A stretch of 64,000 nucleotides of DNA, taken from positions 1,900,001 to 1,964,000 of the forward strand of contig NZ_CP012946.1 in the NCBI RefSeq assembly GCF_001402875.1. Direction: 5' to 3'. The translations under genes and the position numbers were made by a program. The number at the start of each line of letters is the position of its first letter. Position 1 is the stretch's first letter. Origin of the DNA: Blastochloris viridis. Its GTDB lineage: Bacteria; Pseudomonadota; Alphaproteobacteria; Rhizobiales; Xanthobacteraceae. Below, one piece after another: positions 55,925 to 64,000 of the stretch. Under the pieces are notes generated by a model. The model did not search any database. It was not told the origin of the DNA and saw nothing but the letters and a program-made list of their open reading frames with translations.

Positions 55925-56098
55925 ATGAAACTTTCGGCTGTTCTTGGGGCGCTCTCGGTCGTCCTGTCTTCGACGCTCGCTTCCGCCTACTTCGCCGCTG
56001 ACGGCTCGGTCGTTCCGAGCATCTCCGATTGGAACCTGTGGGTTCCGCTCGGCATCCTCGGCATCCCGACGATCTGGATCGCGCTGGTCTATCGTTGA
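55925..56098 (+). CDS. Light-harvesting 1 (B1015) gamma subunit, copy 3 (Val variant)
   Basis: The ATG at 55925 follows GGAGGACCAAAG, a better ribosome site than the other copies. The 57-residue precursor has presequence [21 protein letters not shown]. The mature part equals copies 1 and 2 except that the C-terminal ALTYR is ALVYR. It encodes a full-length gamma subunit and is not a pseudogene. The Val/Thr change lies near the end of the helix and could be tested for incorporation into the ring. Two hairpins follow, as with gene 2. Confidence 0.9.
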   Translation: MKLSAVLGALSVVLSSTLASAYFAADGSVVPSISDWNLWVPLGILGIPTIWIALVYR

Positions 56099-56112
56099 GA
56101 ATTGTCGGGTCC

Positions 56113-56136
56113 GGCCCCTATCGTCCGATAGGGGCC
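56113..56136 (+). terminator. Hairpin after LH1-gamma gene 3
   Basis: GGCCCCTAT pairs with ATAGGGGCC across CGTCCG, 14 bp after the stop. No T-run follows. Confidence 0.6.
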
Positions 56137-56200
56137 GCGGCACTTCTTGCGGATCGGGCCTTGCGCTCGATGTGATGGATTTGCCGAACCACGATGACTG

Positions 56201-56246
56201 CAGGATTTCCGAAATCTGCCGGCGTTTGGCGGGAGCGGAAATCCTG
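56201..56246 (+). terminator. Second hairpin after LH1-gamma gene 3
   Basis: CAGGATTTCCG pairs with CGGAAATCCTG across a 24-nt loop. It is the same stem as after gene 2, at a similar distance from the stop. Confidence 0.55.
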
Positions 56247-56675
56247 CTATCGTTTGAGATTGCTGTCGCTTGACCCTCATGCGGTCGCGACGGGTTAATT
56301 TGGCGAGCTGACAGCCAGCAACCGTAAGCCAGAGCGGGTCGTTTCGTTCGGAAGCGGCACAGTATCGGCGTACCGGAGTTCGACTGCTCTCAGCGTTGTG
56401 CCAGTTATATTGTCAGCATAGCGGTTACACGCCGCCTGTACCGCGAACGCCCGAACGCCTTCGATTACGGCGGCGAGCTGATGTGCAGGCGCTGCGTTAT
56501 ATCGCCCCGAAATGCAGCCGAGTCCCAGACCAGAGACGATGATCTCGCGCGCGCTCGGCGATGCGATCGCCGGCGATACCCTCAACACAGCCCGCGCGGG
56601 TCGCCTTCGTCCGCGCGGAGGAACCCGCTGCAGCCGTCACCGTTAGCCTGAGACAACGGGCGGATGGAGGCACCG
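56247..56675. other. 429 bp with no confidently supported gene
   Basis: A minus-strand frame at 56295-56588 (97 codons) exists but has no recognised domain or ribosome site. It may be chance or a decayed gene. The ribosome site of the next gene (GGAGG, 56666-56670) lies at the right end. Confidence 0.45.
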
Positions 56676-56993
56676 ATGCCCCGCGGCGACAAGTCGAAAT
56701 ATACCGATAAGCAGCACCGCAAGGCCGACCATATCGCCGAAGGCTATCAAAGCCGCGGCGTGCCGGAGGACGAAGCCGAGCGGCGGGCCTGGGCCACCGT
56801 GAACAAGGACGATGGCGGTGGCAAACACCCCGGTGGATCCGGTCGCGGCCGGCGCACCGACCACCCGGCGGCCCGCCGTGGTGCGGAGCTTGGCGGCCGC
56901 GCCGCCGCAACCCGTCCGGACAGCGCCCGGTCCGCCGCAGCCAAAAAGGCCGCCACCACCCGCAAAGCCAAGCAGGCAAGAGGAACGTCATGA
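56676..56993 (+). CDS. Small basic protein of the family annotated as plasmid-stabilization-like (105 aa)
   Basis: The ATG at 56676 follows GGAGGCACCG. The first 55 residues (RGDKSKYTDKQHRKADHIAEGY, then RGVPEDEAERRAWATVNKDDGGG) match a small conserved family often called plasmid-stabilization or general-stress related in Rhizobiales; no activity is known. The tail is Lys/Arg/Ala-rich (AAAKKAATTRKAKQARG), as in DNA- or RNA-binding histone-like tails. The stop overlaps the next start by 4 bases (ATGA). Confidence 0.7.
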   Translation: MPRGDKSKYTDKQHRKADHIAEGYQSRGVPEDEAERRAWATVNKDDGGGKHPGGSGRGRRTDHPAARRGAELGGRAAATRPDSARSAAAKKAATTRKAKQARGTS

Positions 56994-57223
56994 CGCCGAC
57001 CGAACCGGTGCCGCCGTTCGAGCCGGACCATCCCAAGGTACCACCGGGAGTACCGCCGCCGTACCGCGATCCGGGTCCGCTGCCCGGACATGGCCCTGAT
57101 ATTCCGCCGCCAACCGATCCGGAGGCGCCGAGAATAGACGAGCCGATTTCGCCCGGCATCGGCGAGCCCGAGCTGCCGCCACCGTTGCCGGCGCCCGAAA
57201 TCGATCCACCCGGCCCACAGTGA
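56990..57223 (+). CDS. Proline-rich small protein (77 aa)
   Basis: The ATG overlaps the preceding stop (ATGA). The 77 residues are about one third proline with acidic residues (PPFEPDHPKVPPGVPPPYRDPG, then PELPPPLPAPEIDPPG), and no signal or membrane segment is seen. The composition suggests an extended unfolded chain. Translational coupling to the basic gene before it suggests that the two products interact (basic with acidic). The frame could in part be a compositional artefact, but the coupled start argues for a real gene. Confidence 0.55.
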   Translation: MTPTEPVPPFEPDHPKVPPGVPPPYRDPGPLPGHGPDIPPPTDPEAPRIDEPISPGIGEPELPPPLPAPEIDPPGPQ

Positions 57224-57540
57224 ACGGTTGACGCGAACTCGAGCGCCGGGCCAGCGTTGCCTCGGCCGGGTGCCGAAAGCCCCCGCCCTCAAACGCGGTT
57301 CCGCAGCGAGGCTGTTTGCCCAGGAACCAACGCGATGCGCCGAAACGAATGCCCGCCGTGCCGGCGGCGGTTAGCTGTCACCCAATCGCGCCGGCCGCAG
57401 CCGCCGTTGGGTCCTGGGCCTTTGGCCGTTGCGCGCGCCGTTACCGGCGCGCGCTCAAGCCTATGCATTCTATGCAATTTTAGCGATTTGCCGGAGACGA
57501 CGTTAATTCCGTCAGGGTAACAGCAAGCCGGAGGATTTCC
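57224..57540. other. 317 bp intergenic region with a GC palindrome
   Basis: It contains the perfect stem GCGCGCGCCG (57431-57440) with CGGCGCGCGC (57445-57454) around TTAC, and a promoter-like AT-rich stretch (57465-57490) before the exported protein gene. GGAGG for the next gene lies at its end. No gene is seen. Confidence 0.55.
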
Positions 57541-58116
57541 ATGCCCCGGTCAGCTCAGCTCTTTTCGATCATTTCCGTTTTGGTCATCGCGTCGCTCCCG
57601 GCCACGGCCGACGACACCCAGGTCATCACCCGGCTCGACGACGTTACCAACGCCAAGAACGAGGTGTGCTGGAGCCTGGTGCCTGCGGTCGACACCGACG
57701 CCAAGCGATACCGCTGCCCTGGTCTCAACAGTTGGCGGGTGGAGATGGTGTCGACCGGCGGGGTGACCAACGTTCTGCTGGGCACGCCGGCCCACGGCGC
57801 GACGCCGGTCGAGCAGTTGATTCCAACCCGCACAATCGAGCCGGGCCAGACCATCCATTGGCACTTGCGTAATGGGCAACCGGTAGCCGTCTCGCTGTTC
57901 TACAGCTTCGAGGGCCACCTCGGCACCGCCCAGGCTGTGGCGGTTTACAAGCTCGCAGCAGACAGCACGTCCTGCATCGCCGCCGTCATCGCGGAGGAAA
58001 AGGACCGCGACCTCAACGCCGAGGCGCAGCGTCTTGCAGTGCAGCTGGTACCTGGGTTCCGCTGTGGGATCGACCACCCGGTCACACTGGGAAAGCAGCG
58101 CGCCGCCCTACGCTGA
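57541..58116 (+). CDS. Exported protein of unknown function (191 aa)
   Basis: The ATG has CCGGAGGATTTCC upstream. A signal peptide (AQLFSIISVLVIASLPATADD) would be cleaved after about residue 23. The mature ~168 residues are strand-rich, with four Cys (VCWSLV, YRCPG, TSCIAAV, FRCGID) that could form two disulfides. I recognise no family. It is probably periplasmic. The 243 bp after it, up to the flavin reductase end, hold no gene. Confidence 0.7.
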   Translation: MPRSAQLFSIISVLVIASLPATADDTQVITRLDDVTNAKNEVCWSLVPAVDTDAKRYRCPGLNSWRVEMVSTGGVTNVLLGTPAHGATPVEQLIPTRTIEPGQTIHWHLRNGQPVAVSLFYSFEGHLGTAQAVAVYKLAADSTSCIAAVIAEEKDRDLNAEAQRLAVQLVPGFRCGIDHPVTLGKQRAALR

Positions 58117-58359
58117 CCCTCCGCCGTCCACCCTCAAAAACTCATTTGGGTCAATGCACTGCGCCTGGGTTCGTACAAACTGAATCCGGACGGACGGAGC
58201 GGATCGAGCATCCGCCAATCTGACGGAACCAAACGCCACGGACGAATTGTCCACCTCGCCGGCCTCGCAGGGATGATCGAACTCGCGGCCGCCCGCCCTT
58301 GCGCATGATAGCTGCCGGTTGCCAAGCAAGCAGATCTGGCATCAGGCGGAATAGAGAAA

Positions 58360-58914
58360 TTACAGCATATCCGGCCGGAACAGCGAGCGTCGGCTTATGG
58401 TCTTGCCAGATACCATGAATTCGCCGTGGCCGAGATAATGCAGCGTCTCGGGATGCTTGGGCGCTGCGGCAACGTGTGCCTTCACCACCTCCCAAATGAA
58501 GAAATTGTACTTGTCGATCAGGCAGGCATCAGCGAGCTTGCACTCGAAATTGGCGTAGCACTCGCGAATCAGGGGTGCCTTGACCTGGTCAGCCATCTCC
58601 GCGGTCAAGCCGAAGTGCCGGAACTTGTCGACGTCGCGGCCGGAGGTGTTGCCGATGCCGACGACGGTGTCGACCATGTCGGCGGTCGGCAGGTTGATGA
58701 CACACTCCTTGCTGCGCCGGACCAACTGGAAACTGTGGTTGCTGCCGGCGATGATGCAGCCGACCAGCGATGGCGTGAACTCCATCACCGTTTGCCAGCC
58801 CATGGTCATGATGTTGGTCTCGCCGCGAGAGGCGGAGGACACCAGCACGATGGGGCCAGGCTCGAGAAAGCGCCGGATCTCATGCACCGGCAGATCGACC
58901 TTGCGGTATGTCAT
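58360..58914 (-). CDS. Flavin reductase-like (FMN-binding split barrel) protein
   Basis: The ATG at 58914 gives 184 residues. The split-barrel FMN fold is shown by PGPIVLVSSASRGETNIMTMGW (about 19-40), SFQLVRRSKECVINLP and the later FEC...DACLIDKYNFFIWEV. Members reduce FMN or bind it and pass electrons to oxygenases or other partners. It lies 25 bp beyond the feoB stop in the same direction, so it may be the third gene of the iron operon. Flavin-dependent ferric reduction is a possible link but is not shown. Confidence 0.88.
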   Translation of the reverse strand: MTYRKVDLPVHEIRRFLEPGPIVLVSSASRGETNIMTMGWQTVMEFTPSLVGCIIAGSNHSFQLVRRSKECVINLPTADMVDTVVGIGNTSGRDVDKFRHFGLTAEMADQVKAPLIRECYANFECKLADACLIDKYNFFIWEVVKAHVAAAPKHPETLHYLGHGEFMVSGKTISRRSLFRPDML

Positions 58915-58939
58915 GACGGACGCCCAGCGGTGTAGTCGC

Positions 58940-60805
58940 CTATGCCAAGGCGCGGGCGATCCAGTAGGTCGCGCCAGCGGCGACATAGGCCAGCACCATC
59001 AAATACCCGAACTGAAACACCGTCCAGCCGCGCGAATTGGTTTCGCGCCGCGACACCGCCAGGGTCGAAAAGCACATCGGCGCGTAGACATACCAAGCCA
59101 GGAACGCCAGCGCGGTCGGCAGCGACCACGCATTGCGCAACGTCTCGACCAGGCTGGCGGTCAGCGACTCTCCGGTCCCCGCCAACGCATAAACGGTGCC
59201 GAGCGCCCCGACCGCCACCTCGCGTGCCGCCATGCCGGGAACCAAGGCGATACACATCTCCCAGGTGAAGCCGACCGGTGCAAACACATAAGACAGCGCC
59301 CGGCCGATCATGGCGGCGAAACTGTAGTAAATCGCCGGCTCGGTGGCGCCGTCCGGCGGCTCTGGAAAGCTCGCCAGCAGCCACAGCGCCACGGACGCCA
59401 ATAGGATGGTGGTGCCGGCGCGCGTCAGGAACGATTTGGCCCGCGACAACAGACCGAGCGCGAGGTCGCGCAATGCCGGCAACTGGTATTTCGGCAGCTC
59501 CATCAGGAACGACTGCGCCCCACCCCGCGTCACCGTCAGCCGCAGGATGGCGGCAATCACCAGCGCGTTGACGATGCCGGCGACATAGAGCCCGAACAGC
59601 ACCAGCCCCTGCAGACCGAGGCCCGCGCCGATGTCGTCGTTGGGGATCACCGCGGCGATGATCAAGGTGTAAATCGGCAGCCGCGCCGAGCATGTCATCA
59701 AGGGCGCCACCAGGATGGTGGTGAGGCGGTCGCGCGGATCGTCGATCACCCGCGTTGCCATGATGCCGGGAATGGCACAGGCGACGCTGGACAGGAGCGG
59801 CAGGAAAGCGCGGCCGTTGAGACCGACCGAGCGCATCAGCCGGTCCATAATGAAGGCCGCGCGCGCCATGTAGCCCGACTGCTCCATCAACAGGATGAAG
59901 AAGAACAGAATCAGGATCTGCGGCAGGAACACGATGACGCTGCCGACACCGGCGATGACGCCGTCGGCGAGCAGGCTGGTCAGCCAACCCTCTGGCAGCA
60001 GCCCCTTCACCCAGACGGCGAGCCACGACACGCCGGAATCGATCCAGCCCATCGGCGTCTCTGCCCAGGCGAACACCGCCTGGAACACCACGAACACCAG
60101 CGCCAGCAGTGCGAGCGGCCCCAGCACGCGGTGGAGCAGCACGGCGTCAAGCGAGCGACTGATGCGGCTGGCCGCGCCCTCGGCGATCATCACCGCAGCG
60201 GCAATTTCGCGGGCGCGCTTTTGCAGCGCACGCAGCCCGGCGGTGTCGAGCGGCGTGTAGTCGTCGGCCGCCGCAGCGCGCGGCGCCATGCCGGCCAAAA
60301 GCTCCGGCAGGCGTCGGCGCAGCTCCTCGAGGCCGGCGCGTCGCACCGCCACGGTCGGGATCACCGGCGCGCCGAGCTCCTGCGACAGCCGCGCCACGTC
60401 GATACGGGTGCCGTTGCGCTCGGCCAGGTCAACCATGTTGAGGGCAACGACGAACGGGATGCCGAGACGCTTGACGTCCAGCACCAATCTCAGGTGGAGC
60501 CGCAGATTGGTGGCGTCCATCACGCAGATCAGCGCGTTGGGCGGGGCCTCGTCGGCGCGCCGGCCGAGCAGCACCTCGCGGGTGATCTCCTGGTCGCGGC
60601 TGGCGGCGTCCAGGCTGTAGGTGCCCGGCAGATCGACAATATGAAAGCGGGTGCCGTCCTCCAGCACCACCCGGCCCCAGCGCCGCTCGACGGTCGCACC
60701 GGCATAGTTCGCGACCTTTTGGCGACTGCCGGTGAGGCCGTTGAACAGGGCGCTCTTGCCGCAATTGGGGACGCCGGCGAGCGCGATACGCGGAAGGTGG
60801 GGCAT
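58940..60805 (-). CDS. feoB: Ferrous iron transporter FeoB
   Basis: The ATG at 60805 gives 621 residues. The N-terminal G domain has GVPNCGKSALFN (G1, about 10-21), a Thr-containing switch, DLPGTYS (G3) and NMVDLAERNG (G4). The membrane part shows the FeoB core with Cys in SSVACAIPGIMATR and LMTCSARLPIYTLI, and GMAAREVAVGALG. It is shorter than E. coli FeoB (773) and typical of the compact form. It moves Fe2+ into the cytoplasm. feoA lies 8 bp upstream and no feoC is present. Confidence 0.96.
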   Translation of the reverse strand: MPHLPRIALAGVPNCGKSALFNGLTGSRQKVANYAGATVERRWGRVVLEDGTRFHIVDLPGTYSLDAASRDQEITREVLLGRRADEAPPNALICVMDATNLRLHLRLVLDVKRLGIPFVVALNMVDLAERNGTRIDVARLSQELGAPVIPTVAVRRAGLEELRRRLPELLAGMAPRAAAADDYTPLDTAGLRALQKRAREIAAAVMIAEGAASRISRSLDAVLLHRVLGPLALLALVFVVFQAVFAWAETPMGWIDSGVSWLAVWVKGLLPEGWLTSLLADGVIAGVGSVIVFLPQILILFFFILLMEQSGYMARAAFIMDRLMRSVGLNGRAFLPLLSSVACAIPGIMATRVIDDPRDRLTTILVAPLMTCSARLPIYTLIIAAVIPNDDIGAGLGLQGLVLFGLYVAGIVNALVIAAILRLTVTRGGAQSFLMELPKYQLPALRDLALGLLSRAKSFLTRAGTTILLASVALWLLASFPEPPDGATEPAIYYSFAAMIGRALSYVFAPVGFTWEMCIALVPGMAAREVAVGALGTVYALAGTGESLTASLVETLRNAWSLPTALAFLAWYVYAPMCFSTLAVSRRETNSRGWTVFQFGYLMVLAYVAAGATYWIARALA

Positions 60806-60813
60806 GCGAAGGG

Positions 60814-61068
60814 TCAGGCTTCGAGCGGCTGAACGACGACGAGCCCGGCCTCGCGGCGGCGAATGGCGATCATCTGGCGGTCGACCCGCACGCCAAGCGG
60901 ATCGCCCAGCAGGCCGCGGTGCAGCACTGTCACGGTCTTGCCTTCCTCGAAGCCGATTTCGAGCAGCCGCCGCTCGCAGTCGCAATCCTGGACGCAGGGG
61001 GAGATCCCGCGGATCAACGCCGTCCGCCCTTTTGGCAGATCGGCGAGCGTAAGGGCCGGCTCCGGCAT
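60814..61068 (-). CDS. feoA: FeoA SH3-like protein
   Basis: The ATG at 61068 gives 84 residues with the FeoA/DtxR-SH3 fold (LTLADLPKGRTALIRGI, LEIGFEEGKTVTVLHRG, DPLGVRVDRQMIAIRRREAGLVVVQ). It regulates or assists FeoB. A Cys-rich SPCVQDCDCERR (about 23-34) holds three Cys, more than in many FeoA proteins. The gene is first in the feoAB pair. No clear Fur or Irr box could be identified by eye in the 300-bp region before it. Confidence 0.93.
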   Translation of the reverse strand: MPEPALTLADLPKGRTALIRGISPCVQDCDCERRLLEIGFEEGKTVTVLHRGLLGDPLGVRVDRQMIAIRRREAGLVVVQPLEA

Positions 61069-61368
61069 ATCGTCTCCGAGGGTGTCGCGAGAATTTCGCA
61101 AAGACCCATCCCGCCGTTTCGCGGTTACTGTCAAGCCACGAAACGCCAGCGTTGCCACCACGAACGGCGCCGCCACCGGCCGGGTGCGGCAGCGGCGAGC
61201 TTGGCGAGCGCGGCGTTCTCGGCTAGCTAGCCCAGGATACGGCCCAAGCCGGACGTCCGCACCCGCCGACGCAAGGTGGAGCTTGGCCGCAAGCCTTTGA
61301 TGCTGTGGATGGAATTCCTCCGGCGCTGCGACGTGCCGCGGATAGCCGTCATCCACCGGGAGCCCTCG

Positions 61369-62706
61369 ATGCAGAATGATACCGCCAGCCACCCCGCGCC
61401 GCGTGTCGGGCTCGTCTCCCTCGGCTGCCCGAAGGCGCTGGTCGATTCAGAACGCATTCTGTCGCGGCTTCGGGCGGAAGGTTACGAGTTTTCGCGGGCC
61501 TACCAGGGCGCCAACGTCGTCATCGTCAACACCTGCGGCTTTCTCGATTCCGCCAAGGCGGAGTCGCTTGCCGCCATCGGTGAGGCGATGGCCGCAAACG
61601 GCAAGGTGATCGTCACCGGCTGCATGGGGGCTGAGCCGGGCGCCATCCTCGCCAGGTTCCCCAACGTGCTCGCGGTCACCGGCCCGCAGCAGTACGAGCA
61701 GGTGGTGGCGGCGGTGCATCGGGCGGTGGCGCCGGCCCACGACCCCTTCCTCGACCTGGTGCCGCCACAGGGCATCCGGCTGACGCCGCGCCACTACGCC
61801 TACCTCAAGATTTCAGAGGGTTGCAGTAACCGTTGCAGCTTCTGCATCATTCCGCAGCTGCGCGGCGACCTCGTCTCGCGCCCCGCCGCCGAGGTGCTGC
61901 GCGAGGCAGAGACACTGGTGAAGGCCGGGGTCAAGGAACTGCTGGTGATCAGCCAGGACACCTCGGCCTATGGCCTCGACCTCAAATATGCCCCCTCGAC
62001 CTTTCAGGACCGCGAGGTGCGGGCGCGCTTCCTCGACCTCGCCCGCGAGCTGAGTTCGCTCGGAGTGTGGGTGCGGATGCACTACGTCTACCCCTACCCC
62101 CACGTCGACGAGGTAATCGAGCTGATGGCGGCGGGCGGGCTGCTGCCCTACCTCGACATCCCGCTGCAGCACGCCGCGCCGTCGGTGCTGACGGCAATGA
62201 AGCGCCCGGCGGCGCAGGAGAAGACGCTGGAGCGGGTCAAGCGCTGGCGCGAAACCTGCCCGAGCCTTGCCATCCGCTCCAGCTTCATCGTCGGCTTCCC
62301 CGGCGAGACCGAAGACGATTTCGCTTTTTTGCTCGACTGGCTGAAGGCGGCCGAACTCGACCGCGTCGGCTGCTTCAAGTTCGAGCCGGTTTCCGGGGCG
62401 CCCGCCAATGCCCTGCCCGGCGCCGTGCCCGACGAGGTCAAGGCGCAGCGCTACAAGCGACTGATGGAAACCCAGCAGGCGATCTCCGCCAAGCTGCTCA
62501 AGCGCAAGGTCGGCAGCCGGCAGAAGGTAATCGTCGACGCCCTCACCGCGACCGGAGCGGTCGGGCGCTCAAGCGCCGACGCGCCGGAGATCGACGGCAC
62601 TGTCCACATTTCCTCGCGCCGTCCGCTCAAGGTCGGCGAGATCGTCACCGCCCGGATCGACCGGGCGGACGCCTACGATCTCCACGGCACGGTGGCGGGG
62701 TATTGA
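61369..62706 (+). CDS. rimO: Ribosomal protein S12 methylthiotransferase RimO
   Basis: The ATG at 61369 with GGGAG upstream gives 445 residues; the frame extends further without a site. The N-terminal UPF0004 domain has cluster Cys at 20, 56 and 85. The radical SAM motif is Cys152, 156 and 159 in [16 protein letters not shown] domain ends the chain (about 375-445). Sequences such as [13 protein letters not shown] identify RimO rather than MiaB. It adds a methylthio group to Asp89 of ribosomal protein S12. It is divergent from feoA; the 300 bp between them hold no gene. Confidence 0.97.
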   Translation: MQNDTASHPAPRVGLVSLGCPKALVDSERILSRLRAEGYEFSRAYQGANVVIVNTCGFLDSAKAESLAAIGEAMAANGKVIVTGCMGAEPGAILARFPNVLAVTGPQQYEQVVAAVHRAVAPAHDPFLDLVPPQGIRLTPRHYAYLKISEGCSNRCSFCIIPQLRGDLVSRPAAEVLREAETLVKAGVKELLVISQDTSAYGLDLKYAPSTFQDREVRARFLDLARELSSLGVWVRMHYVYPYPHVDEVIELMAAGGLLPYLDIPLQHAAPSVLTAMKRPAAQEKTLERVKRWRETCPSLAIRSSFIVGFPGETEDDFAFLLDWLKAAELDRVGCFKFEPVSGAPANALPGAVPDEVKAQRYKRLMETQQAISAKLLKRKVGSRQKVIVDALTATGAVGRSSADAPEIDGTVHISSRRPLKVGEIVTARIDRADAYDLHGTVAGY

Positions 62707-62871
62707 GGGACGCCTTCGCGAGTTTGTCCCGCCGAGGCACCTGAAGGCGGACCTTACACCGAGCGGCGAGGTACCGCCGGGACGGGCGGCATACCGCGTC
62801 TTTGACGAAATTCGTCCTGCGCCTGCGCCGACCTCCGTTGGCGAAGGGGATTTCATTGGCGTCGCAGAATA

Positions 62872-63849
62872 TTACGGAATCAGCAGCGTGGCGCCGGTGG
62901 TCTCGCGGCCTTCCAGCGCCTCGTGGGCGCGGCGGGCTTCGGCCAGAGGGAAGGTCTGATTGACCTCGATGGTCACCACGCCGGTTCGGATGGCGTCGAA
63001 CAAATCGGCCGAGACGGCCTCCAGGTCCGCCCGCTTGGCGATGTGGGCGAACAGCGATGGCCGCGTCGCATAGAGCGAGCCGCGTTGCGACAGCATCACC
63101 AGATTGAACGCATCGACCGGTCCGGAGGCATTACCGAACGACACGAACAGGCCGAACGGCTTGATGCAGTCCAGCGAGCCGGGGAAGGTCGCCTTGCCGA
63201 CGCTGTCATAGACCACGTCACAATTGGCGCCCGAGGTGATCTCGGCAACGCGCGCCACGAAATCCTCCTCGCGGTAGAGGATGACGTGATGGCAGCCATG
63301 GGCCTTGGCCAGCTCGGCCTTGTCCCTGGAGCCCACCGTGCCGATCACGGTGGCGCCAAGATGAGCTGCCCAGTTGCAGGCGATCAGGCCGACGCCGCCG
63401 GCGGCAGCGTGGAACAGGATGGTGTGGCCCGGTCCGACCTTGAAGGTGCGCTTGAGCAGGAACGCCGCAGTCATGCCCTTCAAGAGGGCGGCGGCAGCGG
63501 TGCGGTCGTCGATGTCGTCCGGCAGCTTGATCAGCCGCTCAGCCGGCACCAGCCGCGCCTCCGAATAGGCGCCGGAATTGACGACATAGCCGACGCGGTC
63601 GCCCGGTTTGACCTCGGTCACTCCGGGTCCGACCGCCTCGACCACACCGGCACCCTCGCCGCCAACCACAAACGGCAGGCCGCCGGCGGGCTGGTAAAGG
63701 CCAGAGCGGTAATAGGTGTCGACGAAGTTGAGGCCGATGGCGGTGTGGCGGACGCGCGCCTCGCCGGCACCCGGATCGCCAACCTCGACCCCCTCGATTG
63801 TCAGCACCTCCGGTCCGCCGAACCGGTGGACGCGTACCACCCTGGTCAT
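62872..63849 (-). CDS. qor: NADPH:quinone oxidoreductase (zeta-crystallin type)
   Basis: The 325 residues belong to the zinc-independent quinone reductase branch of medium-chain dehydrogenases. The N-terminus has GLNFVDTYYRSGLY and GGEGAGVVEAVGPGV. The cofactor motif is HAAAGGVGLIACNWAAHLGA (about 147-166), followed by GTVGSRDK for NADPH. No zinc Cys set is present, as expected for Qor. It reduces quinones by one or two electrons and protects against quinone stress. It appears monocistronic, with 165 bp to rimO. Confidence 0.94.
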   Translation of the reverse strand: MTRVVRVHRFGGPEVLTIEGVEVGDPGAGEARVRHTAIGLNFVDTYYRSGLYQPAGGLPFVVGGEGAGVVEAVGPGVTEVKPGDRVGYVVNSGAYSEARLVPAERLIKLPDDIDDRTAAAALLKGMTAAFLLKRTFKVGPGHTILFHAAAGGVGLIACNWAAHLGATVIGTVGSRDKAELAKAHGCHHVILYREEDFVARVAEITSGANCDVVYDSVGKATFPGSLDCIKPFGLFVSFGNASGPVDAFNLVMLSQRGSLYATRPSLFAHIAKRADLEAVSADLFDAIRTGVVTIEVNQTFPLAEARRAHEALEGRETTGATLLIP

Positions 63850-63883
63850 TTCATAGCCTCCCGATCGCGTCGATAAGCGTAAT

Positions 63884-64000
63884 CACGCCGGGCGATCCGG
63901 CAAGCCGTTCTCCTGCAATGCCGCCCGGCGACGACGCTTGTTGTGCACCACCACGTTGATCATCTCGACGCCGGCGGCGAACGCCATGGCGAAGTAGATG
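63884..64000 (-). CDS. C-terminal end of a TerC-family membrane protein (partial)
   Basis: The minus strand reads 38 codons in frame from the window edge to TGA at 63884. IYFAMAFAAGVEMIN is the last membrane helix typical of TerC/YjbE proteins, and VVVHNKRRRR with a short tail follows. Only the end is visible. TerC proteins are membrane exporters linked to metal handling. The gene continues to the right. Confidence 0.7.

Overview
The window looks like chromosome of a high-GC alphaproteobacterium of the Rhizobiales, most probably Blastochloris and probably B. viridis. The decisive evidence is three small genes (53708-53881, 54868-55041, 55925-56098). Removing an N-terminal presequence ending in ASA from each leaves a 36-residue single-helix protein with the features of the gamma subunit of the B1015 light-harvesting 1 complex, known from Blastochloris. 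The housekeeping genes (gatB, recJ, hom, argC, parE, thrS, folE, hisI, phaC, rimO) and their order fit Rhizobiales. The species name is inference.

Left end, 1-6270: a decayed integrative element lies against the 3' end of tRNA-Gly(TCC). It carries a lower-GC two-gene module (60-residue protein plus a possible ADP-ribosyltransferase-like toxin), an orphan ParB-like fragment cut off by that module, a zinc-ribbon protein, a ribbon-helix-helix protein with a phage-like tail, a run of overlapping small phage-type genes, and a tyrosine recombinase gene split by a 1249-bp ISAs1-type insertion sequence. The insertion has 10-bp target duplications, and removing it restores a 415-codon frame exactly.

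Backbone, 6271-36602: a TylF-like methyltransferase and a CDF transporter are followed on the minus strand by the acetate permease cluster (DUF485, actP, cNMP/CBS/DUF294 protein, DnaQ-like exonuclease), tcuAB/cobZ-like genes, a cluster of palindromic repeats, gatB, then aminotransferase-hom-glpX and recJ. Next come a lipoprotein, phaC (storage polyester), a KefB-type antiporter, argC, a glutathionyl-hydroquinone reductase, a glycerophosphodiesterase, and a tightly overlapped minus-strand operon encoding a ureohydrolase, an acyl-CoA ligase and a thiolase.

36717-53418: parE, a nitroreductase, an exported protein, a LysR regulator divergent from an SDR and an alcohol dehydrogenase, thrS, an IscU-like protein with yidD, then folE, hisI and a patatin phospholipase. 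A methyltransferase and a PepSY/response regulator/histidine kinase operon follow.

53419-64000: the three LH1-gamma transcription units each have a recognisable promoter (TTGCAT, 16 bp, TA-T-T) and a GC-rich hairpin after the stop. After them come a small coupled gene pair, an exported protein, a flavin reductase, feoA-feoB (ferrous iron uptake), rimO, a quinone oxidoreductase and the truncated end of a TerC-like gene. Extragenic REP-like palindromes recur at 16.0, 17.9, 20.1, 26.6 and 46.0 kb.

No CRISPR array or rRNA was seen. One tRNA was found.
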